Shown here: piece by piece, positions 50,699 to 58,499 of the stretch
How the letters are laid out: each line of letters starts with the position of its first letter
Position numbering within the stretch: position 1 is the stretch's first letter
Assembly: GCA_964531335.1 (NCBI GenBank)
Contig: CAZHEV010000004.1
Coordinates: 137,616-201,615 of the forward strand
DNA: 64,000 nucleotides
Reading direction: 5' to 3'
From: CAZHEV01 sp964531335 [NCBI: uncultured bacterium]
GTDB lineage: Bacteria > Eisenbacteria > RBG-16-71-46 > CAZHEV01
Notes under the pieces: model-generated
Told to the model about the DNA's origin: nothing
What the model saw: the letters and a program-made list of their open reading frames with translations, nothing else
Database searches by the model: none
Position numbers and translations under genes: made by a program

Positions 50699-53600
50699 CT
50701 ACTTGGCGGCGACAGGCTCCTTGTCCTCTATCTTGTAGCTCATTTGGGCGAGCTGGCGGTACTTGTTGTACTTCGCGTCCACGTTCTTCTGCGCCTCGTC
50801 CAGGAGCATCTTCGACCGCTCGGGGTTCGCCTTCTGCAACATGCGATAACGCGTCTCGTTGAGGGCGTAGTCCCTGAAGGGAACCGAAGGCGCCTTGGAA
50901 TCGAGCTGAAGCGGGTTATCGCCGACCGCCGCGCGCCGCGGATCGAAGCGATACAGAGGCCAGTAGCCGCAGTCAACGGCCAGCTTCTGCTGGTCCAGGC
51001 CGTGCACCAGGTTGTAGCCGTGGGCGATGCAGTGCGAGTAGGCGATGATCAGGGACGGCCCCGGGTAGGACTCGGCCTCCAGGAACGCCTTGACCGTCTG
51101 CGTGTCCTTGGCCCCGAAGGCCACCTGGGCCACGTAGACGTAGCCGTAGCTCATAGCCAGCATGCCAAGGTCCTTCTTCGCGACGCCCTTTCCGGCCATC
51201 GCGAACTTGGCCGTCGCGCCGAGCGGCGTGGACTTCGACGCCTGTCCTCCCGTGTTCGAGTAGACCTCGGTGTCCAGGACCAGCAGGTTGACGTCGCGGG
51301 CCGCGGCGATGACGTGATCCAGTCCTCCGTAACCGATGTCGTAGGCCCAGCCGTCGCCGCCGACCCCCCAGACGCTCTTCTTGACCAGGTAGTCGGCGAT
51401 GTCGTTCAGCTTCTTGGCCTCCGGGGAGTCAATGGAGGCCAGCTTCTCCCGCAGCGTCTTGACGCGCTCGCGCTGCTCATTGATGCCTCGCTCGGTCGAG
51501 AAATCCGCGGTGAGCATCTCGGATACGAGGTTGTCGCCTACCTTGGAGCTCAGGTCCCGCAGGAGGCTCTTGGCCAGCTCGGTCGTCTGATCCACCGCCA
51601 GCCTCAGGCCGAAGGAGAACTCCGCGGTGTCCTCGAACAGAGAGTTGTTCCAGGAAGGGCCGCGGCCGTCGGCGTTGATGGTATAAGGGGTCGTGGGCAG
51701 GTTGCCTCCGTATATCGAGGAGCAGCCCGTCGCGTTGCCCATGACCGCCCTGTCGCCGAAGAGCTGCGTCAGTAGCTTTATGTAGGGCGTCTCTCCGCAG
51801 CCCGCGCAGGCGCCCGAGTACTCGAACAAGGGGCGCAGGAACTGCGAGCCCTTGACGTCGAGCTTGACCTCCGCGCGATCCGGGTCGGGCAGAGAAAGGA
51901 AAAACTCGTAGTTCGCGCGCTCGGTCTCCCGAAGGGCCGGCTGGGGCGCCATGTTGACGGCCTTGTGCTTGGGGTTCTTCTTGTCCTTGGCCGGGCAGAC
52001 CTCGACGCAGAGGGCGCACCCGGTGCAATCCTCCGGGGCGACCTGAAGCGTGTACTTCATGCCCTTGAAGTCCTTTGCCCTGTAATCCGTCGACTTGAAG
52101 GTCTCCGGCGCGCCTTCGAGAAGCGCCGGATCGTAGACCTTCGCGCGGATAGTGGCGTGGGGGCAAACGAGAGAGCACTTGTTGCACTGGATGCACAGCT
52201 CCTCGTCCCAGACCGGAATCTCCAGGGCGATGTTGCGCTTCTCCCAGGCGGCGGTTCCAAGAGGCCAAGTGCCGTCGGCGGGAAACGCGCTGACCGGCAG
52301 GTCGTCGCCGCGACCGGCGATGATCTCGGCGGTCACTTTCCGCAGGAACTCCGGCGCCTCCTTAGGTACCACGGGGGGCCGGCCCTCTTTCGCCGTGACC
52401 TCGCCCGGGGTGTCCACCTCGTGGAGATTGGCCAGCGTCTGGTCCACGGCGTTGAAGTTCAGCCGCACTATCTCGTCGCCCTTCATCCCGTATGTCTTCT
52501 GGATGGCCTCCTTGATCTTGGCTATGGCCTCGTCTCTCGGCAGGACGCCTGATATGGCGAAGAAGCAGGTCTGCATGATGGTGTTGATGCGCACCCCCAT
52601 GCCCGTATCCTTGGCGACCTTGTACGCGTCTATGACGTAGAGCTTGAGGTCCTTCTCGATTATGTCTTTCTGCACCTCGATAGGCAGCGTGTCCCAGACC
52701 TCGTCGGGGCCGTAAGGCGTGTTGAGAAGGAAAACCGCGCCCGGCGCCGCGTATTGCAGCATGTCGTACTTTTCCAGGAAGACGGTCTGGTGGCAGGCTA
52801 CGAAGTTGGCCTTGCCTATCAGGTATATGGACCGGATGGGCCTGGGGCCGAACCTCAGATGGGATACCGTAATGGCGCCGGCCTTCTTGGAGTCGTACAC
52901 GAAGTAGCCCTGCGCGTAGTTGTCCGTCTCCTCGCCTATGATCTTGATGGAGTTCTTGTTGGCGCCGACGGTCCCGTCCGCGCCCAGCCCGAAGAAAACT
53001 CCTCGCACCACGTCGTCGGGCTCTATGTCGAAGCTCTTGTCGTAGTCGACAGACGTGCCGGCGACGTCGTCGTTTATCCCGACGCTGAAGTGGTTCTTGG
53101 GCTCGTCCTTGGCCAGCTCGTCGAAGACGGCCTTCACCATGGCCGGCGTGAACTCCTTGGACGAGAGGCCGTAGCGGCCTCCTATCACTGTCGGGTCCTT
53201 CTCGAACGGGGAGAGCCCGCCGGCCCGTCCCTCCCTAACGGCCGTCTGGACGTCGACGTAGAGAGGCTCGCCCGGCGCCCCCGGCTCCTTGGCGCGATCC
53301 AAGGCGGCTATGGCCTTGGTCGTCTTGGGAAGCGCCTTCAGGAAGTGCTTCGTCGAGAACGGGCGGAACAGGCGCACCTTGATGATGCCGACCTTCTCGC
53401 CCTTTCCCGAGAGGTATTCCACGGTCTCGTGCGCCGTCTCCGACGCCGAGCCCATGAGGACGATCACGCGCTCAGCGTCCGGGGCGCCCACGTAGTCGAA
53501 CAAGTGGTAGGAGCGCCCGGTCACCTCCGCGAACTTGTCCATCTGCTCCTGGACTATGTCCGGACAGGGGGGATAGAACGGGTTGATGGCCTCTCGCGCC

Positions 53601-54280
53601 TGGAAGAACACGTCGGGGTTCTGCGAGGTCCCGCGGATCTTGGGCTTGTCCGGCGACAGCGCCCGCTCCCTGTGCTCGCGGATGAGGTCGTCGTCCATCA
53701 TTGCGCGCAGCTCGTCGTCCGAAAGCTCGACGATCTTGTTCACCTCATGCGAGGTGCGGAAGCCGTCGAAGAAGTGCAGGAAAGGTAGCCTGGATTTGAG
53801 AGTGGCCGCCTGCGCTATGCAGGCGAAGTCGTGGGCCTCCTGAACCGGGCCGGACGCCAACATGGCCCAGCCGGTGGATCGGGTCGCGTACACGTCGGAG
53901 TGATCCCCGAAGATGGAAAGCGCGTGGGTGGCGACCGTTCGGGCCGAGATGTGGAAGACGGCGGGGGTGAGCTCACCGGCGATCTTGTACATGCTGGGGA
54001 TCATGAGGAGCAGGCCCTGCGACGCCGTGAAGGTTGTGGTCAGGGCGCCCGCCTGGAGCGCGCCGTGGACGGCGGCCGAAGCTCCGCCCTCGGACTGGAG
54101 CTCGACGACGGTGGGGACCACGCCCCAGATGTTCTTCATGCCTTTGGCTGACCACTCATCCGCCCACTCGCCCATGTTGGAAGAAGGGGTGATCGGGTAT
54201 ATCGCGATCACCTCGTTGATGCGATGAGCGACGGACGCGGTGGCTTCATTGCCGTCGATGGTTATCTGTCTTCGTTCCAT
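50699..54280 (-). CDS. nifJ: pyruvate:ferredoxin (flavodoxin) oxidoreductase, single chain
   Basis: A 1193-aa single-polypeptide enzyme converting pyruvate and CoA to acetyl-CoA, CO2 and reduced ferredoxin. The alpha-like domain starts TIDGNEATASVAHRINEV with AIYPITPSS; the gamma-like domain has GLGADGTVGANKNS. Two ferredoxin motifs follow (CIQCNKCSLVCPH, CTGCALCVEVCPA). The TPP domain has YSGACAGCGETPYIKL and GGDGWAYDIGYGGLDH. The ATG at 54280 has GAGGGGG 7 nt upstream; the frame extends 46 codons further without conservation. It duplicates the function of the separate por operon. Confidence 0.96.
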   Translation of the reverse strand: MERRQITIDGNEATASVAHRINEVIAIYPITPSSNMGEWADEWSAKGMKNIWGVVPTVVELQSEGGASAAVHGALQAGALTTTFTASQGLLLMIPSMYKIAGELTPAVFHISARTVATHALSIFGDHSDVYATRSTGWAMLASGPVQEAHDFACIAQAATLKSRLPFLHFFDGFRTSHEVNKIVELSDDELRAMMDDDLIREHRERALSPDKPKIRGTSQNPDVFFQAREAINPFYPPCPDIVQEQMDKFAEVTGRSYHLFDYVGAPDAERVIVLMGSASETAHETVEYLSGKGEKVGIIKVRLFRPFSTKHFLKALPKTTKAIAALDRAKEPGAPGEPLYVDVQTAVREGRAGGLSPFEKDPTVIGGRYGLSSKEFTPAMVKAVFDELAKDEPKNHFSVGINDDVAGTSVDYDKSFDIEPDDVVRGVFFGLGADGTVGANKNSIKIIGEETDNYAQGYFVYDSKKAGAITVSHLRFGPRPIRSIYLIGKANFVACHQTVFLEKYDMLQYAAPGAVFLLNTPYGPDEVWDTLPIEVQKDIIEKDLKLYVIDAYKVAKDTGMGVRINTIMQTCFFAISGVLPRDEAIAKIKEAIQKTYGMKGDEIVRLNFNAVDQTLANLHEVDTPGEVTAKEGRPPVVPKEAPEFLRKVTAEIIAGRGDDLPVSAFPADGTWPLGTAAWEKRNIALEIPVWDEELCIQCNKCSLVCPHATIRAKVYDPALLEGAPETFKSTDYRAKDFKGMKYTLQVAPEDCTGCALCVEVCPAKDKKNPKHKAVNMAPQPALRETERANYEFFLSLPDPDRAEVKLDVKGSQFLRPLFEYSGACAGCGETPYIKLLTQLFGDRAVMGNATGCSSIYGGNLPTTPYTINADGRGPSWNNSLFEDTAEFSFGLRLAVDQTTELAKSLLRDLSSKVGDNLVSEMLTADFSTERGINEQRERVKTLREKLASIDSPEAKKLNDIADYLVKKSVWGVGGDGWAYDIGYGGLDHVIAAARDVNLLVLDTEVYSNTGGQASKSTPLGATAKFAMAGKGVAKKDLGMLAMSYGYVYVAQVAFGAKDTQTVKAFLEAESYPGPSLIIAYSHCIAHGYNLVHGLDQQKLAVDCGYWPLYRFDPRRAAVGDNPLQLDSKAPSVPFRDYALNETRYRMLQKANPERSKMLLDEAQKNVDAKYNKYRQLAQMSYKIEDKEPVAAK

Positions 54281-54510
54281 ATTCGAGCCCCCTCGTAGAC
54301 AAGTTGATCTCTCGGAGTCGTATGTCGGCAGTGCTTCAATAACGGGCGCTATGTGAGAATGAACACAAGAGGCAATAGGTGTGGGATCGGCTAAAGCCCA
54401 CGGCGAGGCATCCCGCAACCCTCGTCCTCAACACTTCCCGCGCCGAACCGAGCCGGGCGCGGAACAGGAGACGTCAGAACCGGCGAGCGCCCGGGGCTCG
54501 ACCATAACTG

Positions 54511-54543
54511 ATTAACGTTAATTGCGGGCAGGGCTTGTGTCAA
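54511..54543 (-). promoter_or_regulatory. nifJ promoter with palindromic operator over the -10
   Basis: Reverse-strand TTGACA (54543-54538), 17 nt, TAACGT (54520-54515). The perfect 12-bp palindrome ATTAACGTTAAT (54511-54522) covers the -10. Leader to nifJ about 230 nt, gene-free. Confidence 0.6.
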
Positions 54544-54620
54544 GCGGACTTTCCGCCTCTGGACCTTGTGGGTGGATGGAACGGCTAGGCGTGGCGCCCG
54601 CGGGGGCACCGGACCGGCGC

Positions 54621-55382
54621 TCAGACCCGGTATCCAGTATCACGTTGATGTGGGCGGTCTTTGGGGCGGATCGAGGTCAGCTTGTGGATGAACGAGATCT
54701 GCTGCTTCTCGATCTCCTCGAGGTCGCGCGCGGGATTGTAGCTTCTCAGAACATAAGAGGACGGCTTCTCCAGAATCACTCTGACGAACATCTGCCCGTC
54801 GCCCATCCTGACGACTCCCAGGTCCCCCGACCTCCATTCGATCTCGGGGCTGAATATCACCACGTCTCCGTCGAGAATCCGGGAGTTCATCGAATCGCCC
54901 TCGAACTGGAGGCCGTATGCGAATCTGTCGGCATCGCCGAGGGCCGGTATCGCGTAGGCGGGCCTGCCGCGTGGCTGGCCGTCTCCGTCGAACTCGAGCG
55001 AGGGGCCTTCGGATACCTTGCCTAGAACCGGGATCATGCCGACCATTCTGGCGGGGTCGATGTCGGAGTCCTCGTCCTTGAGCTCGAGGACGCCGAGCTT
55101 GCCGCGGACGTCCGAGACCAGCTTGTCGATGAACTGGGCCAGGATACGGCCGCTCTCCGCCCTATCTATTCCTCCCAGGAAGTTCAGGTCCGCCTTCAGG
55201 ACGTTCGCCATCGCGAGGAGATTACCGTAGATGGGCTCTCTCTCACCACTCAGGTACCGGTGAATCGTGGATTCCCCGATGCCGGTCTCCTTTGCAAGGC
55301 GGGAGACGGTCATGCTCCGCACGTACATGGCCTTCCTGAGCCTGTCGGCGAAACGGGCGTCTCTGTCATCCGAGGATTGCAT
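54621..55382 (-). CDS. XRE-S24 (LexA/CI-like) repressor, likely non-cleavable
   Basis: A 253-aa protein. The N-terminal helix-turn-helix (about 10-60) contains SRLAKETGIGESTIHRYLSG. The C-terminal S24 domain has the nucleophile Ser in FEGDSMNSRILDGD. The position of the catalytic Lys appears to be Arg (MFVRVIL), and the expected Ala-Gly cleavage bond reads Ser-Glu-Gly (GKVSEGPS). It may therefore bind DNA without self-cleavage. The ATG at 55382 is used because it lies just after the promoter; the longer frame would start upstream of the transcription start. It faces a small XRE gene, a phage-type arrangement. Confidence 0.85.
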   Translation of the reverse strand: MQSSDDRDARFADRLRKAMYVRSMTVSRLAKETGIGESTIHRYLSGEREPIYGNLLAMANVLKADLNFLGGIDRAESGRILAQFIDKLVSDVRGKLGVLELKDEDSDIDPARMVGMIPVLGKVSEGPSLEFDGDGQPRGRPAYAIPALGDADRFAYGLQFEGDSMNSRILDGDVVIFSPEIEWRSGDLGVVRMGDGQMFVRVILEKPSSYVLRSYNPARDLEEIEKQQISFIHKLTSIRPKDRPHQRDTGYRV

Positions 55383-55389
55383 GGTCCCA

Positions 55390-55419
55390 ATAATAGAAAC
55401 TACAGTCACATTTTGTCAA
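55390..55419 (-). promoter_or_regulatory. promoter of the S24 repressor gene
   Basis: Reverse-strand TTGACA (55419-55414), 18 nt, TATTAT (55395-55390). The transcription start would be within a few bases of the ATG, so the leader is very short or absent. Confidence 0.75.
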
Positions 55420-55447
55420 GGAAAATCAATGGAAGATAAAAAAGATG

Positions 55448-55476
55448 TTGACAATATGGTAGGCCGTGGTCATAAT
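55448..55476 (+). promoter_or_regulatory. strong promoter of the XRE / structured RNA / small-protein unit
   Basis: TTGACA at 55448-55453, 17 nt, CATAAT at 55471-55476. It is back to back with the repressor promoter, with 28 bp of A-rich DNA between the two -35 elements. CATAATGG at 55471-55478 recurs at 55543-55550 over the XRE start codon, a possible operator pair. Confidence 0.75.
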
Positions 55477-55546
55477 GGTTCTTGAAGGGGCGCTTCAGCT
55501 TTCGCTTGCGACAGTTATCTCCCAAACATGCGCAAGATCGGCCATA

Positions 55547-55765
55547 ATGGACCTGAGACTGAGGCGCTGGCGACAGGAAAAGGGGCTGGACGGCTGCGAG
55601 TTGGCTCGAGAGCTCGGCGTGAGCGCGAGCTGGGTCTCGAAGCTGGAACGTGGCATGGGTCGACCAAAGCCGTCGCTGGCGCGGCGGATGGCCGGGATTC
55701 TCGGCAAGTCCTATCTCGAGGTGTGGGCCGCTGTGAACGAGGATTACAGGGGCAATGAGGGCTGA
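55547..55765 (+). CDS. small XRE-family (Cro-like) DNA-binding protein
   Basis: A 72-aa single helix-turn-helix protein: LARELGVSASWVSKLERG is a canonical XRE recognition region. The ATG at 55547 lies about 65 nt after the predicted transcription start. A further-upstream in-frame ATG (55466) would lie before the transcription start. Divergent from the S24 repressor, so the pair resembles a CI/Cro switch. No phage structural genes are nearby. Confidence 0.75.
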   Translation: MDLRLRRWRQEKGLDGCELARELGVSASWVSKLERGMGRPKPSLARRMAGILGKSYLEVWAAVNEDYRGNEG

Positions 55766-55831
55766 CCGGGTGAAGGCTGAGTCCGGGAAAGGGGGGAGGC
55801 CGAGCATAGAACAGAGGAGCCATCGAGAAGG

Positions 55832-56007
55832 TCAGACGGTGCCGAGGGTTGCACCCCTCGGCAACATGAACGGCACAGGTCTGAGCCCGGGGTTGAGCTA
55901 GCGGAGCTGACGCCCCAGACACCCACGCCGACGTCCGGTCCGCAGTAGCCCGAGCTGGGACGGACGAGCGGTTGGTTCCGGAGCTTTTTACCGCCGGGCT
56001 CAGAACC
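55832..56007 (+). ncRNA. structured RNA element with mutually exclusive helices, class not recognised
   Basis: A perfect 9-bp hairpin (55840-55848 with 55855-55863) competes with a helix 55839-55843:55872-55876 extended by 55832-55837:55879-55884. The latter competes with a long-range perfect 10-bp helix, 55881-55890:55994-56003, extended by 55878-55880:56005-56007 past a bulged A. Inside it is 55933-55937:55961-55965. The long helix ends 7 nt before the ribosome site of the next gene. This resembles a riboswitch-like leader, or a stable non-coding RNA co-transcribed with the XRE gene. Confidence 0.55.
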
Positions 56008-56024
56008 AAAGATGGGAGGGGTGG

Positions 56025-56402
56025 ATGATGCGGGGAGTTCTGTGTCTTCTTGTGGTTGTTTCCATGATGATGCCCATGGTTTCCTTGTCCGCTGAGCGCG
56101 CTGTGATTCCTGGCACCAGCGGAGGCGGTCCCGGCGGGACGAGCGTTACGAGCCGGCCGGACCGTGAAGAGGTCTCCGCGAGCTTCGGCGGGAGCGCGGT
56201 CGTGGTCCAAAGCTCATCCGACGACTCGTGGTGGCTTCGTGTGATTCGATGGGTATACAGAGCGGTTACGAGCGGCGCTGTCTACGACGCCGTGAAGTGG
56301 GTCCTGCGGAAGATGCCCGGGCAGCCGCCGCAGCCGATAGGCTGTCAGGGCTGGCAGGAGACGGGCTGTGCTTGCGGAGCCGCGGGGCGGAGCTACTTGT
56401 AG
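56025..56402 (+). CDS. small secreted protein with amphipathic helix and C-terminal cysteines
   Basis: A 125-aa protein not matching a family I know. A signal peptide (about 1-23) ends VSLSA. A Gly/Ser-rich segment follows, then WLRVIRWVYRAVTSGAV and onward to WVLRK, which would form a cationic amphipathic helix. Three cysteines sit near the C-terminus (GCQGW, GCACG). GGGAGGGG precedes two ATG codons. Such a design fits a secreted membrane-active peptide or a surface protein; this is inference. The next gene, a tiny two-helix membrane protein, starts 7 nt downstream. Confidence 0.6.
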   Translation: MMRGVLCLLVVVSMMMPMVSLSAERAVIPGTSGGGPGGTSVTSRPDREEVSASFGGSAVVVQSSSDDSWWLRVIRWVYRAVTSGAVYDAVKWVLRKMPGQPPQPIGCQGWQETGCACGAAGRSYL

Positions 56403-56409
56403 AGAGGCG

Positions 56410-56595
56410 ATGAAAGCGATCGACCTGCTGGCTTTTATTATTGGATGCAGTGCCGGGATAGCTCGGGAAGCGACGGGGGAGCCGAGTAGGCTCGAGAGCT
56501 TCGTCCTTGTCGTGGCCGTAGCCGCCTTTGTAAGGGGCTGTGCTGACGTCGTGGCGCTAATAAAGGCGAAACGCGGAAGAGGTCATCCGGGCTAG
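56410..56595 (+). CDS. 61-aa two-helix membrane protein
   Basis: Two hydrophobic segments (IDLLAFIIGCSAGIA and SFVLVVAVAAFVRGCADVVAL) are joined by a charged loop, and a basic tail follows. AGAGG precedes the ATG. It starts 7 nt after the secreted-protein gene, so they are translated together. The size and topology fit an immunity protein or holin-like partner, but there is no sequence proof. Family unknown. Confidence 0.6.
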   Translation: MKAIDLLAFIIGCSAGIAREATGEPSRLESFVLVVAVAAFVRGCADVVALIKAKRGRGHPG

Positions 56596-56603
56596 ATACT
56601 TGG

Positions 56604-56712
56604 CCCAAGGCTGCCGATCCCGGCTCGGCTAAGGCTTGGGTGGTCTCACTAGGTGTCCCAGACCGGTCCTGGGATAGCGCTCAGGCGGGGCTTCGAAGAA
56701 GCGGCCCCGCCT
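56604..56712 (+). terminator. three consecutive hairpins closing the small-protein unit
   Basis: Hairpin 1: 56604-56609 with 56635-56640 (inner stem GCCGA/TCGGC). Hairpin 2: 56656-56661 with 56669-56674. Hairpin 3: 9-bp perfect arms 56683-56691 and 56704-56712, followed by a mildly T-rich tail. The last is a probable terminator; the array could itself be a stable 3' RNA. Confidence 0.55.
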
Positions 56713-56721
56713 GTTCGTCTC

Positions 56722-56750
56722 TTGCGACTGCACGATGGGTTTGCGATAAT
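56722..56750 (+). promoter_or_regulatory. promoter of the small lipoprotein gene
   Basis: TTGCGA at 56722-56727, 17 nt, GATAAT at 56745-56750, starting 10 nt after the last hairpin. Confidence 0.55.
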
Positions 56751-56833
56751 ACCGGCAGGCAATTGCCGGTCGGGCTATGGACTCGGCCCGCGGTGACGGA
56801 GGACAGCCCTATCTGGAAGAAGGGCCATGCACT

Positions 56834-57256
56834 ATGCAGAGAACCATAGTGATTGCCGTTCTGATGATTCCGCTCCTGTCCTTTGCTCTGTTCTTCCCCG
56901 GTTGCGACGATGACGATCTTACCAAACCTCGAGGCGGCGCCGGCGACGCCGTTTTCCCTCTGACCGTCGGCAACAAGTGGATTTACGACTACGCGTGGGG
57001 TTCCGATTCAGTAACGTCGACGGTGGTGATCGATGATAAGAAATACTACGTCATGCGCGGGTCGTCACTAATGATTGCGGGGATGCCCGCATACGTGAGG
57101 CTGAACGATCGGAACCAGCTCGTTGTAAGGCGCCGGATCGAACCGGAGGGGGAATATGTGCTCTTCGATTTTGACGCCGAGCCGGAGAGCCAGTGCGGCG
57201 CCCGGGAGTCATGGCCTGAAGCTTGGAGGCGGGAGAAGCGGCGCCGTCCAGGCTAG
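56834..57256 (+). CDS. short lipoprotein, probably C-terminally truncated
   Basis: A 140-aa protein with lipoprotein signal and lipobox FFPGC, an acidic Asp run, then FPLTVGNKWIYDY, a block common at the start of longer exported beta-rich proteins. The final 20 residues turn abruptly Arg/Glu-rich after VLFDFDAEPES. This suggests a frameshift or deletion relative to longer relatives. The last 4 nt overlap the end of the convergent phosphatase gene. Function unknown. Confidence 0.55.
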   Translation: MQRTIVIAVLMIPLLSFALFFPGCDDDDLTKPRGGAGDAVFPLTVGNKWIYDYAWGSDSVTSTVVIDDKKYYVMRGSSLMIAGMPAYVRLNDRNQLVVRRRIEPEGEYVLFDFDAEPESQCGARESWPEAWRREKRRRPG

Positions 57257-57894
57257 CCGGGCATTTCCATGAGAGCGGGTGGCACGGCCGGCGAGTTTAT
57301 GGTATGGACGATGGGATTGGCGCCGCCGTAGTCTATGACTGAGATGCCGCCGTATGACTGCTCTATTCTGTAGGCGTACTCGAGGGACAGGCCGAGCGCG
57401 TCGCAGATGACCGTTCTGTTCACGACGGCGTGGCCCACCAGGAGGACGCACCTGTTTCCACCCGCCATGATCTCTCTTATGACGGGATGGACCCTGTCGG
57501 CCACCTCCTGGAGGCTCTCCCCTCCCGGAACCCTGTAGTTGATGGGGTCGTTCTTGAGCCCCACGAAGGCCTCTGGGTGCACCGCGGCCGCCTTCTCCCT
57601 GGTCATCCCGTCGAGCGCCCCGCAGTCCATCTCCCGCAGCCCCCTCAACCTGTAGGCCGGCACCCCTTTGTTCGCCGCCACCATCTCGGCGCCCCACCAC
57701 GTCCTGCTCAGGTCGCTGCTGTATACGGCCTCGATCGGCACGGGGTCGAGCTGGGACGCTATCTCCCTCCAGTGGCGCTTGCCCTCCTCGCTCAGCGGTA
57801 TATCCTTGTGCCCCAATATGGTCCAAACGCCACCGCCTTCGGGCTGGGTATGCCTCACCAGGAAAAGCCTGAATCTGTTTTCAATTGAGGGCAA
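57253..57894 (-). CDS. histidine phosphatase family protein
   Basis: A 213-aa protein of the phosphoglycerate-mutase-like fold. The phospho-accepting His15 lies in LVRHTQP, followed by SSDLSRTWWGAE, the Glu in LREMDCGALDG and the second His in VGHAVVNR. Substrates in this family range from alpha-ribazole phosphate to sugar phosphates; none can be assigned. TTG start; no ATG precedes the conserved region. Confidence 0.85.
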   Translation of the reverse strand: MPSIENRFRLFLVRHTQPEGGGVWTILGHKDIPLSEEGKRHWREIASQLDPVPIEAVYSSDLSRTWWGAEMVAANKGVPAYRLRGLREMDCGALDGMTREKAAAVHPEAFVGLKNDPINYRVPGGESLQEVADRVHPVIREIMAGGNRCVLLVGHAVVNRTVICDALGLSLEYAYRIEQSYGGISVIDYGGANPIVHTINSPAVPPALMEMPG

Positions 57895-57934
57895 CTAAGG
57901 TTCCCTGAGGCTCGGCGGATCGGGCGTTGCGATC

Positions 57935-58495
57935 TCAACCTGCAATCTGCAAGAACTTGTCCCTGTAGGCCTCGTCCGTGGAGAACGCGCCTTTCAGGGA
58001 AATCGTGGTCACAAGCGCTTCCTTCTTCCTGGGCCCTCGGGCGGATACGCAGCAGTGCTTCGCCTTTATGAGGCACGCGGCCCCTCTGGGATCGAGATGG
58101 GCCATGACGGCTTCGGCTATCTCCGCGGTGAGAGATTCCTGTACCTGGAGGCGCCTTGACAGGCACTCTACGAGATCGGCGATCTTCGAAAGCCCGGTTA
58201 CGCGACCGTTCGGGAGGTAGGCTACCGTGGCGCTGCCGCTGAAAGGCAACAGATGGTCGCGGCATATCGACGTGAAGTCGATGCCGCTCACGACGATGAT
58301 CTCCGAGCCCTCTTCGACCCAGGTGTTCGACAGAACCTCCGCCGGATCGACGGAGTAGCCCGCGACCAGATCGTCTCTCCAGGCCTTGGCGACACGGGAG
58401 GCGGTCCTGTCGAGGTCCTGGTCGTCGCCGGAAACTCCGAGTCCCTCCAGGAACTGCCTCACTGCGGCTTCGAGCCTGTCCTTGCCCGCGGCCAA
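57935..58495 (-). CDS. folE: GTP cyclohydrolase I
   Basis: A 186-aa protein converting GTP to dihydroneopterin triphosphate. Zinc ligands are kept: Cys and the second His of the motif in ICRDHLLPF, and the Cys pair in KAKHCCVSARG. The motif is normally Cys-Glu-His-His, so the first His (catalytic His112 in E. coli numbering) is Asp here. TTG start with GAGGAG upstream. It begins 4 nt after the queD stop, one operon feeding pterin and probably 7-deazaguanine synthesis. Confidence 0.88.
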   Translation of the reverse strand: MAAGKDRLEAAVRQFLEGLGVSGDDQDLDRTASRVAKAWRDDLVAGYSVDPAEVLSNTWVEEGSEIIVVSGIDFTSICRDHLLPFSGSATVAYLPNGRVTGLSKIADLVECLSRRLQVQESLTAEIAEAVMAHLDPRGAACLIKAKHCCVSARGPRKKEALVTTISLKGAFSTDEAYRDKFLQIAG

Positions 58496-58499
58496 GGTC

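Noticed and set aside
50754-54151. Long antisense frames across nifJ, por and rocD genes
   Set aside because: High GC with strong codon bias produces long antisense frames; all are low-complexity and lack domains.
54621-56595. Prophage
   Set aside because: Only regulators and two tiny proteins are present; there is no integrase, terminase, capsid, tail or attachment-site repeat.
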